Source: DATLWN01 sp964422615
Lineage (GTDB): Bacteria; Pseudomonadota; Zetaproteobacteria; Mariprofundales; Mariprofundaceae
Direction of reading: 5' to 3'
Assembly (NCBI GenBank): GCA_964422615.1
Contig: CAYRBJ010000001.1
Span: 1-64,000, forward strand
Length of the DNA: 64,000 bases
The notes beneath the pieces were generated by a model. The model had not been told where the DNA came from and did not search any database. It saw only the letters and a list, made by a program, of their open reading frames with translations. Made by a program: the position numbers and the translations under genes. Shown here piece by piece: positions 36,915 to 45,383 of this stretch (position 1 is its first letter; each line of letters opens with the position of its first letter).

Positions 36915-37931
36915 ATGCGGGTCGGAGGGCGGCCCTATCGGGCGGTTTGGTGGAATGCCAGGGACGCTACGGTCGAATGGATCGAGCAACGGCTGTTGCC
37001 GCATCGATTTACGGTTGTTGCCAGCGGCGATCCCGAGGATGTAGCGGTGGCAATCGAAACCATGCAGGTGCGGGGGGCACCGAGCATTGGTGCGGCTGCA
37101 GCCTTCACCCTGGCCCTGGCTTGGCTCAAGGATGCTTCCCGCTTCCATACCCACTGGCTGCCGCGTCTGCGCGGCACGCGTCCGACGGCCATCAACCTGT
37201 TCCATGCCTGCGATGCCATGGCCCGATGCAGCGAATCCGCAACATCCCCGAACCAGATGCTGGAATGTGCCCAGGCCTATGCGGATGCAGAGGTGCAGCG
37301 CAACCAGGCAATGGGGGAGTATCTGGCGGTCAAACTTGCCAGGGGCCGGCGTCGTATCCTGACCCATTGCAATGCCGGCTGGCTGGCGGCCGTGGATTGG
37401 GGGACCGCCACCTCCGGCATCTACCAGTTGGCGCGGTCGGGCGAAAGTCCGTTCGTCTGGGTCGACGAGACCAGACCTAGGTTGCAGGGCGCCCGTCTGA
37501 CGGCATGGGAGCTCGCCCAGGAAGGCATTCCCTGCCGCATTCAGGCCGATGCCGCTGCCGCCTGGATGATGGCCAGCGGCGAGGTCGATGCCGTTGTTGT
37601 CGGCGCCGACCGCATTGCCCGCAACGGCGATGTGGCGAACAAGATCGGTACCTATGCCTTGTCGCTGGCGGCCCGTGAACACGGTGTGCCGATGTTCGTT
37701 GCTGCGCCGAGCAGCACCTTCGATGCGCATTGCCCGGATGGATCTGCCATCCCGATCGAGAGACGGGACGATGATGAGCTGCTCACCATGGACGGGATCG
37801 ATACATCCGGGAATGCGCACCGGATCTCCATCGCCGCCCCCGGTGTCGCGGCCAACAACCCGGCTTTTGATGTGACGCCGTTTCGCAACATCTCGGCCAT
37901 CGTCACGGAGAACGGCATCTGGAAGCCATGA
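36915..37931 (+). CDS. mtnA: Methylthioribose-1-phosphate isomerase
   Basis: 338 residues. It converts MTR-1-P to methylthioribulose-1-P in methionine salvage. Motifs: QVRGAPSIGAAAAFTLAL, the catalytic Cys in ILTHCNAGWLA, VDETRPRLQGARLTAWEL, the catalytic Asp in VVGADRIARNGDVANKIGTY, and the C-terminal VTPFRNISAIVTENGI. Start 2 bases after parB suggests cotranscription. No other salvage genes in the window. Confidence 0.96.
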   Translation: MRVGGRPYRAVWWNARDATVEWIEQRLLPHRFTVVASGDPEDVAVAIETMQVRGAPSIGAAAAFTLALAWLKDASRFHTHWLPRLRGTRPTAINLFHACDAMARCSESATSPNQMLECAQAYADAEVQRNQAMGEYLAVKLARGRRRILTHCNAGWLAAVDWGTATSGIYQLARSGESPFVWVDETRPRLQGARLTAWELAQEGIPCRIQADAAAAWMMASGEVDAVVVGADRIARNGDVANKIGTYALSLAAREHGVPMFVAAPSSTFDAHCPDGSAIPIERRDDDELLTMDGIDTSGNAHRISIAAPGVAANNPAFDVTPFRNISAIVTENGIWKP

Positions 37932-37986
37932 TGAAGCGCGTTCCGACGGGCCTGCACATCGATGCGATGTGCGCTATGATGCGTCC

Positions 37987-38341
37987 GCGGAGCGGTCCGG
38001 ATGGTCGCGGCAGAGGTATCTGTCGAGGAAAGTCCGGGCTGCACAGGACAAGGTGCCGGATAACATCCGGCGGGGGCGACCCCGGGAAAGTGCCACAGAG
38101 AACAAACCGCCAGGCTGCGGCCTGGTAAGGGTGAAACGGTGCGGTAAGAGCGCCCCGCCCCGCCCGGCAACGGACGGGGGCACGGTAAACCCCACCTGCA
38201 GCAAGGCCACATAGGGAGGCGTCAAGCGCGGTCCGCGCGTGTCTCCGGGTAGGCCGCTAGAGCCGGTCAGCAATGGCTGGCCCAGAGGAATGACCATCGC
38301 TTCGAAAGAAGGACAGAACCCGGCTTACAGGGCCGCTCCGC
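37987..38341 (+). ncRNA. rnpB: RNase P RNA (bacterial type A)
   Basis: About 355 nt. Ends GCGGAGCGG (37987) and CCGCTCCGC (38341) pair as P1. Universally conserved elements are present: GAGGAAAGTCCGGGCT near the 5' side, AGAGAACAAACCGCC-type P8/P9 region, GGTAAGGGTGAAACGGTG, AGAGGAATGACCATC, and GACAGAACCCGGCTTA near the 3' end. Catalytic RNA for tRNA 5' maturation with RnpA. Exact 5' and 3' ends are approximate. Confidence 0.95.
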
Positions 38342-38406
38342 ATCGATTATCGCTGGGATGCTGGCACATCAGGGGCTAGCATCGTCGGGCCGCAAGGAGG
38401 ATGCCG

Positions 38407-38880
38407 ATGAGCCTGAGCTTTAGCGATGCCGCCAAGGCCAAGCAGTTGCGAGAATTCTTCGCCCGCCACGGCCGCATCTATATTGTGGTTGATGCTACGG
38501 GCGATGAGGTGGATATCCCGGCGTATCTGAAGGGCGATCCGGCGCTGCGCCTGGTGCTGAATGTGCGTATGCCGCAACCGATCCATATCCGCGATGACAT
38601 GATCGATTCCGAATTCTCATTCTCAGGTCAAATCTACAGATGCCGTATCCCGATGTGCATGGTCTGGGCGACCTATCTGCCGGGTGGTGAGATGGAGCAG
38701 GGCATTATCTGGGAACAGGATATGCCGGAGATGATTCGTTCGGTGGTGCAGGCGGTGCGTGGCTTGCAGAACGATCAGGTTGGCGAGGAAGAGCGGGAGG
38801 ATGCCACCGAAGAGGGCGAGCCGGCGGCAGCCGCCAAGGAAGAAGGGCGCCAGGTACGCCACCTGCGAGTGGTCAAATGA
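38407..38880 (+). CDS. sspB: ClpXP adaptor SspB (stringent starvation protein B)
   Basis: 157 residues. It delivers ssrA-tagged peptides to ClpXP. N-terminal peptide-binding domain to about residue 110 (GRIYIVVDATGDEVDIPAYL, LVLNVRMP, CRIPMCMVWATYLPGGE), a flexible acidic Glu/Ala linker, and a terminal LRVVK like the ClpX-binding tail of E. coli SspB. AAGGAGG lies 6 bases before ATG 38407; the in-frame ATG 38401 abuts it and is unlikely. Overlaps the next gene (ATGA). Confidence 0.9.
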   Translation: MSLSFSDAAKAKQLREFFARHGRIYIVVDATGDEVDIPAYLKGDPALRLVLNVRMPQPIHIRDDMIDSEFSFSGQIYRCRIPMCMVWATYLPGGEMEQGIIWEQDMPEMIRSVVQAVRGLQNDQVGEEEREDATEEGEPAAAAKEEGRQVRHLRVVK

Positions 38881-39857
38881 TGCGCCTTCTGCCTCGGAAT
38901 GTTGGTTTGATCGTGCTTCTGATATGCATGGCTCCGGCATTTGCCCTGGGGGCGACGGATGACAGGATGGTGGTCGAATTGCATGTGTCCGACGTGCCTC
39001 CCGAGCAGGCCCAGAACCTGCTGACCGACATCCCCGGCATGGCCAAACTGGCGATCCCCCGCGTCTGGGACCGCCTGGTGCCACAGTCGCGCCGGGCCGA
39101 TGTGAACGATAAGGATGCCATGTCCTTGCTGCAGCGGGCCGTGCCGACCGGTGATGGCGGGTTGAAGCTGGTGTTCAGTTCGGCACGGGTGGCCCAGTAC
39201 CTGCAGTCCCTGGGCATCACCTACCCGCAGCAAGCGCCGCACTTCCATCTCGAGATTCACCTGATCAATCCCTCCGGGGTATCCATGCCGGAGTCCGAAG
39301 CCTTGCTGATGAACTACGCCCAGCAGAACGCTGCGCAGTGGGGCTACGTACTCGATGCCAATGGCGATCCCCTGGAACTGGATTGGCGCTGGCTGGATGA
39401 CCGGCAGGTATCGCTGACCGTGCATGGAAATTCGCATGTGCCGGATACGCAGGAGATCCGCTTCCTGGCTGCCGGGGATCCCATGCCCCAGATCCAGGCG
39501 TGGCTGGATGAGGTGTTACTCCAGGCAAGGGATGCCTATGCCGAGCATGCTGCTGTGTCGGCAACCGCCCAGACGGCTTCACCTCCGGCCGAATCGGCGG
39601 TACCCGCAACGGTGGTGGCACCGCTGACGCTGGTTTTGACGGTCGCGCAGCAGGCCAGCCTGGCCGACCAGATACTGTTGGAACAGTCGCTGGCGAAGGA
39701 TCCGCATGTCGAATCCCTGCAATTGAGCCGGGTGGGTGCAAACAGCCGCCAGTACCTGCTGCGCTTGCGTCAACCGGGCCAAGACTGGTTGTCCGACTGG
39801 TTTGCCAGCCGTGGCATGAAGGCCACGCAGACGGCCGAGGGCTGGCTTGCGCAATAA
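38877..39857 (+). CDS. DUF2066 family periplasmic protein
   Basis: 326 residues. Signal peptide or anchor (LIVLLICMAPAFALG) then a secreted region; a Pro/Ala linker near 235-250 separates a C-terminal domain. In gammaproteobacteria DUF2066 genes are found next to hda/purM, which matches the order here (DUF2066, phosphatidyltransferase, hda). The stretch RVWDRLVPQSRR and LVFSSARVAQYLQSLGI fit the family. Function unknown. Overlaps sspB and the following gene. Confidence 0.72.
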   Translation: MMRLLPRNVGLIVLLICMAPAFALGATDDRMVVELHVSDVPPEQAQNLLTDIPGMAKLAIPRVWDRLVPQSRRADVNDKDAMSLLQRAVPTGDGGLKLVFSSARVAQYLQSLGITYPQQAPHFHLEIHLINPSGVSMPESEALLMNYAQQNAAQWGYVLDANGDPLELDWRWLDDRQVSLTVHGNSHVPDTQEIRFLAAGDPMPQIQAWLDEVLLQARDAYAEHAAVSATAQTASPPAESAVPATVVAPLTLVLTVAQQASLADQILLEQSLAKDPHVESLQLSRVGANSRQYLLRLRQPGQDWLSDWFASRGMKATQTAEGWLAQ

Positions 39858-40422
39858 GACCTTGCTCAAAGGCAACATTCTGAGCGTACCCAATGCCCTG
39901 AGTCTGCTGCGCATCATCCTGACGCCATTGATCGCCTACGCCATCATCGACAACCATCAGGCCCTGGCGCTGGGCATGATGGTGCTGGCTGGGCTTACCG
40001 ACATGCTGGATGGTGCGATTGCCCGTTATTTCGATCAGCGCACCGTAGTCGGCGCCTATCTGGATCCGCTGGCCGACAAGCTGATGCTGATCAGCGCCAT
40101 CGTGGCGCTGTTCGTCAACGGCAAGGTGCCCCTGTTCCTGTTTCTGGCGGTGATCTTCCGGGATGTCATCATCGTGATCGGAGCCATCCTCTATGAAGTG
40201 GTCACGCATAAGCTGGAAATGCAGCCGACGTTTACCTCGAAGGCGACGACCTTTTTCCAGATTGTGCTTGTGATCGTGGTGCTGCTCGTTCCCCTGGTAT
40301 CCTTGCCCGGCTGGCTGGAGCCCGCCATCATCTGGCTCACCTTCGGCATCACGTGCGTTTCGGGCGTGCAATACATGCTGTTGTGGACGATCAAGGCCGT
40401 ACGGGCTGTCGAAAAGAGCTGA
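39847..40422 (+). CDS. pgsA: CDP-alcohol phosphatidyltransferase, PgsA-like
   Basis: 191 residues, about five membrane helices. The signature D-G-x2-A-R-x8-G-x3-D-x3-D is complete in DGAIARYFDQRTVVGAYLDP followed by LADK. Length and N-terminus NILSVPNALSLLRIILTPLIAY suit CDP-diacylglycerol-glycerol-3-phosphate phosphatidyltransferase, the committed step to phosphatidylglycerol. A close paralogue making another phospholipid cannot be excluded. TTG start overlapping the DUF2066 gene by 11 bases. Confidence 0.85.
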   Translation: MRNKTLLKGNILSVPNALSLLRIILTPLIAYAIIDNHQALALGMMVLAGLTDMLDGAIARYFDQRTVVGAYLDPLADKLMLISAIVALFVNGKVPLFLFLAVIFRDVIIVIGAILYEVVTHKLEMQPTFTSKATTFFQIVLVIVVLLVPLVSLPGWLEPAIIWLTFGITCVSGVQYMLLWTIKAVRAVEKS

Positions 40423-40431
40423 TCCCCGCGC

Positions 40432-41148
40432 ATGCACCAGCAACGATTGAATTGGCTGCTTCCAAACCGGCTGCATGATGATGACTGGGTCCGGCATGCC
40501 GGCGTTGAGGATGCCTGCAACCGACTGGCTTTGTGGCTGGTGCATGGGGGACGATTGTGGCTGACGTCCACGGAGGTGTCTGGAAAGTCCTACCTGCTGT
40601 CCCTGCTGGCGGCCACACATCCCCAACTCGGGCTGATTTCGGTACGAGCCGGTGATTCGGGACGCGACCTGCAACTGGTCCGCCAATGGCTGACCCAACT
40701 CGACAGCAAGGCCTTCTGGGCGGTCGATGTGCAGGCAGAGCCGCTGAACCGCGGCTGCGCCTTCGCGTTGTTTCACCTGCTGGAGCGGGCGCGGGACATG
40801 CGCCGGCCGATCGTATTTTCCTGGCGCAGTTCAGGGGCCATTCCCGCCGAGCTTGACAGCCGCTTGAAGGGCATGGAGCGGGTGGTGATGATGGCGCCCC
40901 GTCGGGATGAAGATCTGCGTCGTGTGATGCATGCGGTGGCGGCGAACCTGCAATGGGAAATCCCGGATGAGGTGCTGGATGTATTGCTGATACATTTACC
41001 CCGCCGGTTGGATGCGCTGCCGCAGATGCTGCGCAGCCTGGAGGCCGACTCCCTGCAGAACGGGAAACGGCTGACCCCGGCCTGGGTACGCAAGTGGCTG
41101 GAGCGCACGGAGGCTGATCCGAAGCACTACGAAGGGCCTGCTACGTAG
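40432..41148 (+). CDS. hda: Hda-like DnaA regulatory ATPase homologue
   Basis: 238 residues, a DnaA-like AAA+ domain without DNA-binding domain. In E. coli Hda with the clamp triggers DnaA-ATP hydrolysis. The N-terminal QQRLNWLLPNRLHDDDW could supply a clamp-binding motif. The P-loop is degenerate (SGKS with Ser in place of the first Gly) and the Walker B segment WAVDVQAE lacks the second acid. Sensor region FSWRSSGAIPAELDSRL is retained. 3' end overlaps the convergent next gene. Confidence 0.8.
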   Translation: MHQQRLNWLLPNRLHDDDWVRHAGVEDACNRLALWLVHGGRLWLTSTEVSGKSYLLSLLAATHPQLGLISVRAGDSGRDLQLVRQWLTQLDSKAFWAVDVQAEPLNRGCAFALFHLLERARDMRRPIVFSWRSSGAIPAELDSRLKGMERVVMMAPRRDEDLRRVMHAVAANLQWEIPDEVLDVLLIHLPRRLDALPQMLRSLEADSLQNGKRLTPAWVRKWLERTEADPKHYEGPAT

Positions 41149-41945
41149 GTGCGCACCCTTTTCAGCCAGCCGGGTAGCCAGCGCTTTTCATGCCTTGCGG
41201 GAGGAGAAAGGCGCACCCGCCTATTCAGCACCCATGCCGCCGCATCGGCAAAGGCCGCCCGTGGCGGCCCTTGCCCGGCCATGCGATCCAGTACCTGCAG
41301 CAGGCCCCAGCCTTTGCCATGATAACGTTCGGATGGGGAAGTCCCCTCGCCCTTGAAGTTGACATAATCGATCAGCGGATAATAACCACCCGGGGCCTTG
41401 GCCAGGCGCAGGAACTGCCGGCGGATATATGAGCGTCGGAGTTTCGGAGCGGCCCGCAGGATACGCGGCAGCGCCCTTTTCATGCGCTCGGCCATGAAAG
41501 CGGCCTGTACGGATGTGGTTGACAGCAGGAAGCGGCGTAGTCCGGAGATCCGCGGATCGTGTTGTGCTGCGATCTCGAAGGCATGGCGATCCGACCAGGG
41601 GGCCGGCTGGCCGGGGCGCTTTGCCAGCCACGGCGGGAGAGACACACGGTGCGCGCGCATGAAGCGCAATAGGGCGGGAAAGCTTTCATCGAACGGTCCG
41701 TGATATCCGGCCGGATACCAGATGAAGTGGCCGATACCCAGTGACGGGAACTGCTCGCCGGCACTCCAGGTGACGAGATTCTCCGCCTTGCCGGCGCACT
41801 CATTCATGTAAATGCGTTCGGCGATCGCGTGCCGTTCGGCTGCAGGCAACGGGGGTAACGGTCCTGGGCGGAAAAGCCAGATTCCCAGGCAAAGCATGCC
41901 CAGGGAAAGCCCAGCAGCGACAGCGGGGTGATTTATCCTTTCCAA
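41127..41945 (-). CDS. Conserved periplasmic protein, possibly lysozyme-like; function unknown
   Basis: 272 residues. N-terminal membrane or signal helix (about 9-26), then a compact domain with IYMNECAGKAENLVTWSAGE, SLGIGHFIWYP, PFDESFPALL, and GKGWGLLQVL near the C-terminus. The Glu near the N-terminus and the later GWGLLQVL resemble lysozyme-fold proteins, but I cannot confirm catalysis. Proteins with this GHFIWYP pattern recur in proteobacteria without known function. Overlaps hda (convergent) and the small upstream gene. Confidence 0.7.
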   Translation of the reverse strand: MERINHPAVAAGLSLGMLCLGIWLFRPGPLPPLPAAERHAIAERIYMNECAGKAENLVTWSAGEQFPSLGIGHFIWYPAGYHGPFDESFPALLRFMRAHRVSLPPWLAKRPGQPAPWSDRHAFEIAAQHDPRISGLRRFLLSTTSVQAAFMAERMKRALPRILRAAPKLRRSYIRRQFLRLAKAPGGYYPLIDYVNFKGEGTSPSERYHGKGWGLLQVLDRMAGQGPPRAAFADAAAWVLNRRVRLSPPARHEKRWLPGWLKRVRTYVAGPS

Positions 41946-42160
41946 AACCGAAGGGCGATCCCCGTGACGTTGATGGCGATCACTTCCAACAGCAGCGTCG
42001 TCACATCGATATGTTTGTAAATGGGAATGCCGTGACCGAAGGCAGAGACAATATCACCGAGGATGAATCCCCAATGCACCTGCCCCAGTACACGGTACGG
42101 CGGCAAGAGGATGACGGCAGCAGTGCCGACAATGCTGATCATCAGACCAAGGCGTTTCAT
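41933..42160 (-). CDS. Small two-helix membrane protein, unknown
   Basis: 75 residues with two hydrophobic helices (about 5-27 and 50-70) and a short polar loop HGIPIYKHIDV. AGGAG lies 9 bases upstream of ATG 42160. It overlaps the start of the lysozyme-like gene by 13 bases, so the two are probably cotranslated. No family recognised. Confidence 0.6.
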   Translation of the reverse strand: MKRLGLMISIVGTAAVILLPPYRVLGQVHWGFILGDIVSAFGHGIPIYKHIDVTTLLLEVIAINVTGIALRFWKG

Positions 42161-42241
42161 CAGGATAAACTCCTGGTGTCAGGGTGACGGATAGCCGCAG
42201 ATGGGATCGGTGATGACATAGCGAACGGCCGGTTCACGGGT

Positions 42242-42520
42242 TCAATGATAGTGGCAGAGATAGGAGACCTCCGTTTTCAGGCGCACCCGGAAGCGGGCAT
42301 TGCCCGGCACCTCGAAGCACTGGCCGGCGGCATACTCGACCCAGTCGGCATCCGGAAGCTTGACGGCCATTGCCCCGGTGGTGATGGCCATGGTCTCGGG
42401 TTTGACGGTGCCGAACTCGTATTCGCCCGGCATGATGACCCCCACCGTGGCCTTGCCCTCATCCGACTGGAAGGCGATCGACTTCACCTTGCCGTTGAAA
42501 TATTCGTTAACCTTGAGCAT
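42242..42520 (-). CDS. ppnP: Pyrimidine/purine nucleoside phosphorylase PpnP
   Basis: 92 residues, single-domain cupin (formerly UPF0345/YaiE). It phosphorolyses a broad range of nucleosides. Diagnostic: NEYFNGKVKSIAF, ATVGVIMPGEYEFGT, ETMAITTGAMAVKLP and GQCFEVPGNARFRV. Start 42520 follows GGAAGGAG with good spacing and lies inside the last codons of trmFO (14-base overlap), so it is coupled to it. Confidence 0.95.
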   Translation of the reverse strand: MLKVNEYFNGKVKSIAFQSDEGKATVGVIMPGEYEFGTVKPETMAITTGAMAVKLPDADWVEYAAGQCFEVPGNARFRVRLKTEVSYLCHYH

Positions 42521-43901
42521 GCACGCTCCTTCCCATGTTGGTGGGCGATCCGTATGCCAATCCATCCCGCCAGGCGGCCAGAGCGGCCAGGGCCCGTTCC
42601 GCAATCTTGCGCCGACGCTCGGATTTGCCAAGCCGGCGTTTTCCCTCGCTGGCCGGTTCCGGGGGCAGCAGGCCGAAATTGATATTCATTGGCTGGAAGT
42701 CCTCGCCACGCGTGCCCGAAATATGTCCGAGCAGGGCTCCGTGCGCGGTGGTTCCGGGCGGCGGCAGCGGCGTGTGCCCGCGAGCCATGTCGGCCAGGAA
42801 GATACCGGCCATCAGCCCCATCGAGGCCGATTCAACATAGCCTTCGACACCGGTGATCTGGCCTGCGAACAGGATACGCGGTTCCTTCTTCAGGCGCAGG
42901 CTTCCGTCAAGCAGCAGAGGAGAGCGGATGAAGGTGTTGCGATGCAGGGATCCCAGGCGGAAGAACTCTGCCTGTTCCAGTCCCGGGATCATGCGCAGCA
43001 CGCGCAGCTGCTCGCCGTATTTCATCTTGGTCTGGAATCCGACCATATTCATCAGGGATTTGGCGCGGTTGTCCTGCCGCAGTTGGACCACCGCATAAGG
43101 TATGTCGCCGGTCACCGGATGCGCCAGCCCCACGGGCTTCATCGGCCCGAAACGGAGCGTATCGCGCCCGCGCGCGGCCATCACCTCGATCGGCATGCAG
43201 CCCTCGAAGTACGGCACGTTCTCGAAGCCCTTGAATTGAACCGTTTCAGCTTGCAGCAGGGCATCGACGAATGCCTCGTACTGGTCACGGTCCATCGGGC
43301 AGTTCAGATAATCGCCCTGCGAACCCTCGGCCAGGTTCTTGTCGTAGCGGGATTTCCAGTAGGCGGTGTGCATGTCGATGGATTCGGCATCGACGACCGG
43401 GGCGATGGCATCGAAGAAACTCAGGTGTTGCTCGCCGGTCAATCTGCTGATGGCCGCGAACAACGCATCGGAGGTCAAAGGGCCGGAGGCGACCAGCACC
43501 AGCCCTGTGCCCGGGATTTCCCGCACCTCGCCGGTGACGAGCTCGATCAGCGGCTGGGCGCGTATGGCCGCCGTGACGGTTTGCGAAAATAGTTCGCGAT
43601 CCACGGCCAGTGCTCCACCGGCCGGTAATCTGGCTTGATCGGCCGCCCGCATGATCAGGGAATCGAGCTGGCGCATCTCCGCATGCAGCAGCCCGACGGC
43701 GTTTTCGATATTGTCAGCCCGGAAGGAATTCGAACACACCAGTTCGGCCATATCACCGGTGCGGTGGGCCGGGGTCAGCGTGGATGGACGCATCTCGTGC
43801 AGGCGCACGCGGAAGCCGCGACGGGCGAGCTGCCAGGCGGCCTCTGAGCCGGCCAACCCGGCGCCGATGATGGTGATGGGAGATGACGTCTGCATCCGCA
43901 T
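42507..43901 (-). CDS. trmFO: Methylenetetrahydrofolate-tRNA-(uracil-5)-methyltransferase TrmFO
   Basis: 464 residues. FAD/folate enzyme making m5U54 in the tRNA T-loop. N-terminal ITIIGAGLAGSEAAWQLARRG, LHEMRP, ELVCSNSFRADN, YLNCPMDRDQY (catalytic-Cys region), GCMPIEVMAARG, and FAGQITGVEGYVES are clear. Start at 43901 or 43895 (two close Mets). It is a paralogue of MnmG; both occur in this window. TrmFO is characteristic of lineages lacking TrmA. Confidence 0.96.
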   Translation of the reverse strand: MRMQTSSPITIIGAGLAGSEAAWQLARRGFRVRLHEMRPSTLTPAHRTGDMAELVCSNSFRADNIENAVGLLHAEMRQLDSLIMRAADQARLPAGGALAVDRELFSQTVTAAIRAQPLIELVTGEVREIPGTGLVLVASGPLTSDALFAAISRLTGEQHLSFFDAIAPVVDAESIDMHTAYWKSRYDKNLAEGSQGDYLNCPMDRDQYEAFVDALLQAETVQFKGFENVPYFEGCMPIEVMAARGRDTLRFGPMKPVGLAHPVTGDIPYAVVQLRQDNRAKSLMNMVGFQTKMKYGEQLRVLRMIPGLEQAEFFRLGSLHRNTFIRSPLLLDGSLRLKKEPRILFAGQITGVEGYVESASMGLMAGIFLADMARGHTPLPPPGTTAHGALLGHISGTRGEDFQPMNINFGLLPPEPASEGKRRLGKSERRRKIAERALAALAAWRDGLAYGSPTNMGRSVHAQG

Positions 43902-43951
43902 CAGGCTACGGACAGCTTGCGAAGCTGCAAGCGTGAGGCTATACCTGCCGC

Positions 43952-44665
43952 ATGTACCGCGTGCTGCTTTTCGCTCTGCTGTTGCTGATTTCCGTGCCGG
44001 CCATGGCCGAAGAGCCGAAAGGGACCCAGGTATCCCTGTCGGCCCAGGCTGAGCAGATGCTGCCCAATGACGAGGTTGTGGTGCGCTTGCGCATCGAGGC
44101 AGAGGGGCCGAAAGCGGATGCACTGCGCCGGACGGTGAACCGCATCAGCCGGATGGTCAGCGAGCGGCTTCGGCGCGAGAAGCATGTGGTGCAGAGAACG
44201 ACCGGCAGGCGCATGGAGCCGGTATGGCATTACGACAACGTATCGCACAGGCAAATCAGGGATGGCTGGCGGCTCGTGCAATCCGAACGGGTTACCAGCA
44301 CCGAGCTGGATGCCGTGCCCGATTGGGTGGATGCGATCGAACAGGCCGGGGCGCATCTGGATGGCCTGGCGTTTCGGGTATCCAGGCAAGCGGAACATGC
44401 CGCCCGGGACAGGCTGCGCATGCAGGCCGTGGCGGCATTCCGGGCCCGCGCAGCCCTTACCGCCAAGGCGCTGGATGCGTCCTCGTTCCGGATCCTGCGC
44501 CTGAATACGAATGACACGATGCCAAGGCCCATCCAGCCGGTGATGGGGATGGCCATGGCGGCCAAGGCCCAGGCTGCGCCGGCGCTGGAGGCGGGGCAAA
44601 GCCGCATTACAGTCAGGGTGTCCGGCGACATCCTGCTGCCCGAGAAGGACTACCCCGTCAAATAA
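43952..44665 (+). CDS. SIMPL-domain (DUF541) periplasmic protein
   Basis: 237 residues. Signal peptide MYRVLLFALLLLISVPAMA, then QVSLSAQAEQMLPNDEVVVRLRIEAEG, RLRMQAVAAFRARAALTAKAL and the C-terminal ITVRVSGDILL, the SIMPL (YggE-like) pattern. Family members are linked to oxidative-stress protection but the mechanism is unknown. Divergent from trmFO with a 50-base gap. Confidence 0.85.
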   Translation: MYRVLLFALLLLISVPAMAEEPKGTQVSLSAQAEQMLPNDEVVVRLRIEAEGPKADALRRTVNRISRMVSERLRREKHVVQRTTGRRMEPVWHYDNVSHRQIRDGWRLVQSERVTSTELDAVPDWVDAIEQAGAHLDGLAFRVSRQAEHAARDRLRMQAVAAFRARAALTAKALDASSFRILRLNTNDTMPRPIQPVMGMAMAAKAQAAPALEAGQSRITVRVSGDILLPEKDYPVK

Positions 44666-44695
44666 AAGCGAATACGCCCGTATACACGGCCATGC

Positions 44696-45157
44696 CTAAC
44701 AGGGTGCGGCCGATTCCAGTTTCAGCAGCCGTGTTTTCCACGCCAGCCCGCCACCGAAGCCGCCTAGGCTGTGCGCTGCCACCACCCGGTGGCAGGGGAT
44801 CAGGATGGGCAGGGGATTGGCACCGAGGGCCTGACCGACAGCACGCGGCGAGGATCGAAGGTCCCTGGCCAACTCACCGTAGGTCCTGGTTTCTCCCCGC
44901 GGGATGGTGAGCAGGACTTGGCGCAGCAGGGCCTGAAACGGAGTGCGCGGGGGTGCGATCGCCGGCAATGGCAGCGCGTGGCCGGTGAAATATGCGCGCA
45001 ACCACATGGCCACCGGATGGTCAGGCGGGCACTCCTCATGCGGAACCTGCCGGGAACCAAGGCGGATGGCGTGGCAAACGTCCCCCCCATCCAGTTCGAG
45101 CACCAGCCGGCCGAATGGTGAATGGTATTGGACGGTGGTATGCGCGGAGCCAGACAT
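44696..45157 (-). CDS. ogt: Methylated-DNA--protein-cysteine methyltransferase
   Basis: 153 residues. Suicide repair enzyme removing alkyl groups from O6-guanine. The active site is PCHRVV, preceded by the ALGANPLPILI helix; PFQALLRQVLLTIPRGETRTYGEL is the DNA-binding part. N-terminal domain short. Convergent with the SIMPL gene. Confidence 0.96.
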   Translation of the reverse strand: MSGSAHTTVQYHSPFGRLVLELDGGDVCHAIRLGSRQVPHEECPPDHPVAMWLRAYFTGHALPLPAIAPPRTPFQALLRQVLLTIPRGETRTYGELARDLRSSPRAVGQALGANPLPILIPCHRVVAAHSLGGFGGGLAWKTRLLKLESAAPC

Positions 45158-45240
45158 GGGTTTCAGCCTAGCAGATTACCGGCATGGAGGTGCGCCATCT
45201 AGGCGAGGGCAGAGACAGGAAGTACAATATGCACGCAAAT

Positions 45241-45316
<76 letters not shown>

Positions 45317-45328
45317 TGTCCCACGTGT

Positions 45329-45359
45329 AGGAAGGCCGACCATCCAAGTCGGCCTTCCT
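45329..45359 (+). terminator. Hairpin after tRNA-Ala
   Basis: Perfect 12-bp stem AGGAAGGCCGAC/GTCGGCCTTCCT with a 7-base loop, followed by GTGTCT. The T tract is poor but stem strength and position fit a tRNA terminator. It may also serve the leftward K+ channel gene stopping at 45384. Confidence 0.75.
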
Positions 45360-45383
45360 GTGTCTACCCTGCTCTGAATGATT

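Noticed and set aside
38357..38383. Terminator of rnpB
   Set aside because: GATGCT/AGCATC stem is short and followed by GTCGGGCC rather than a T run; it may instead be leader structure of sspB.
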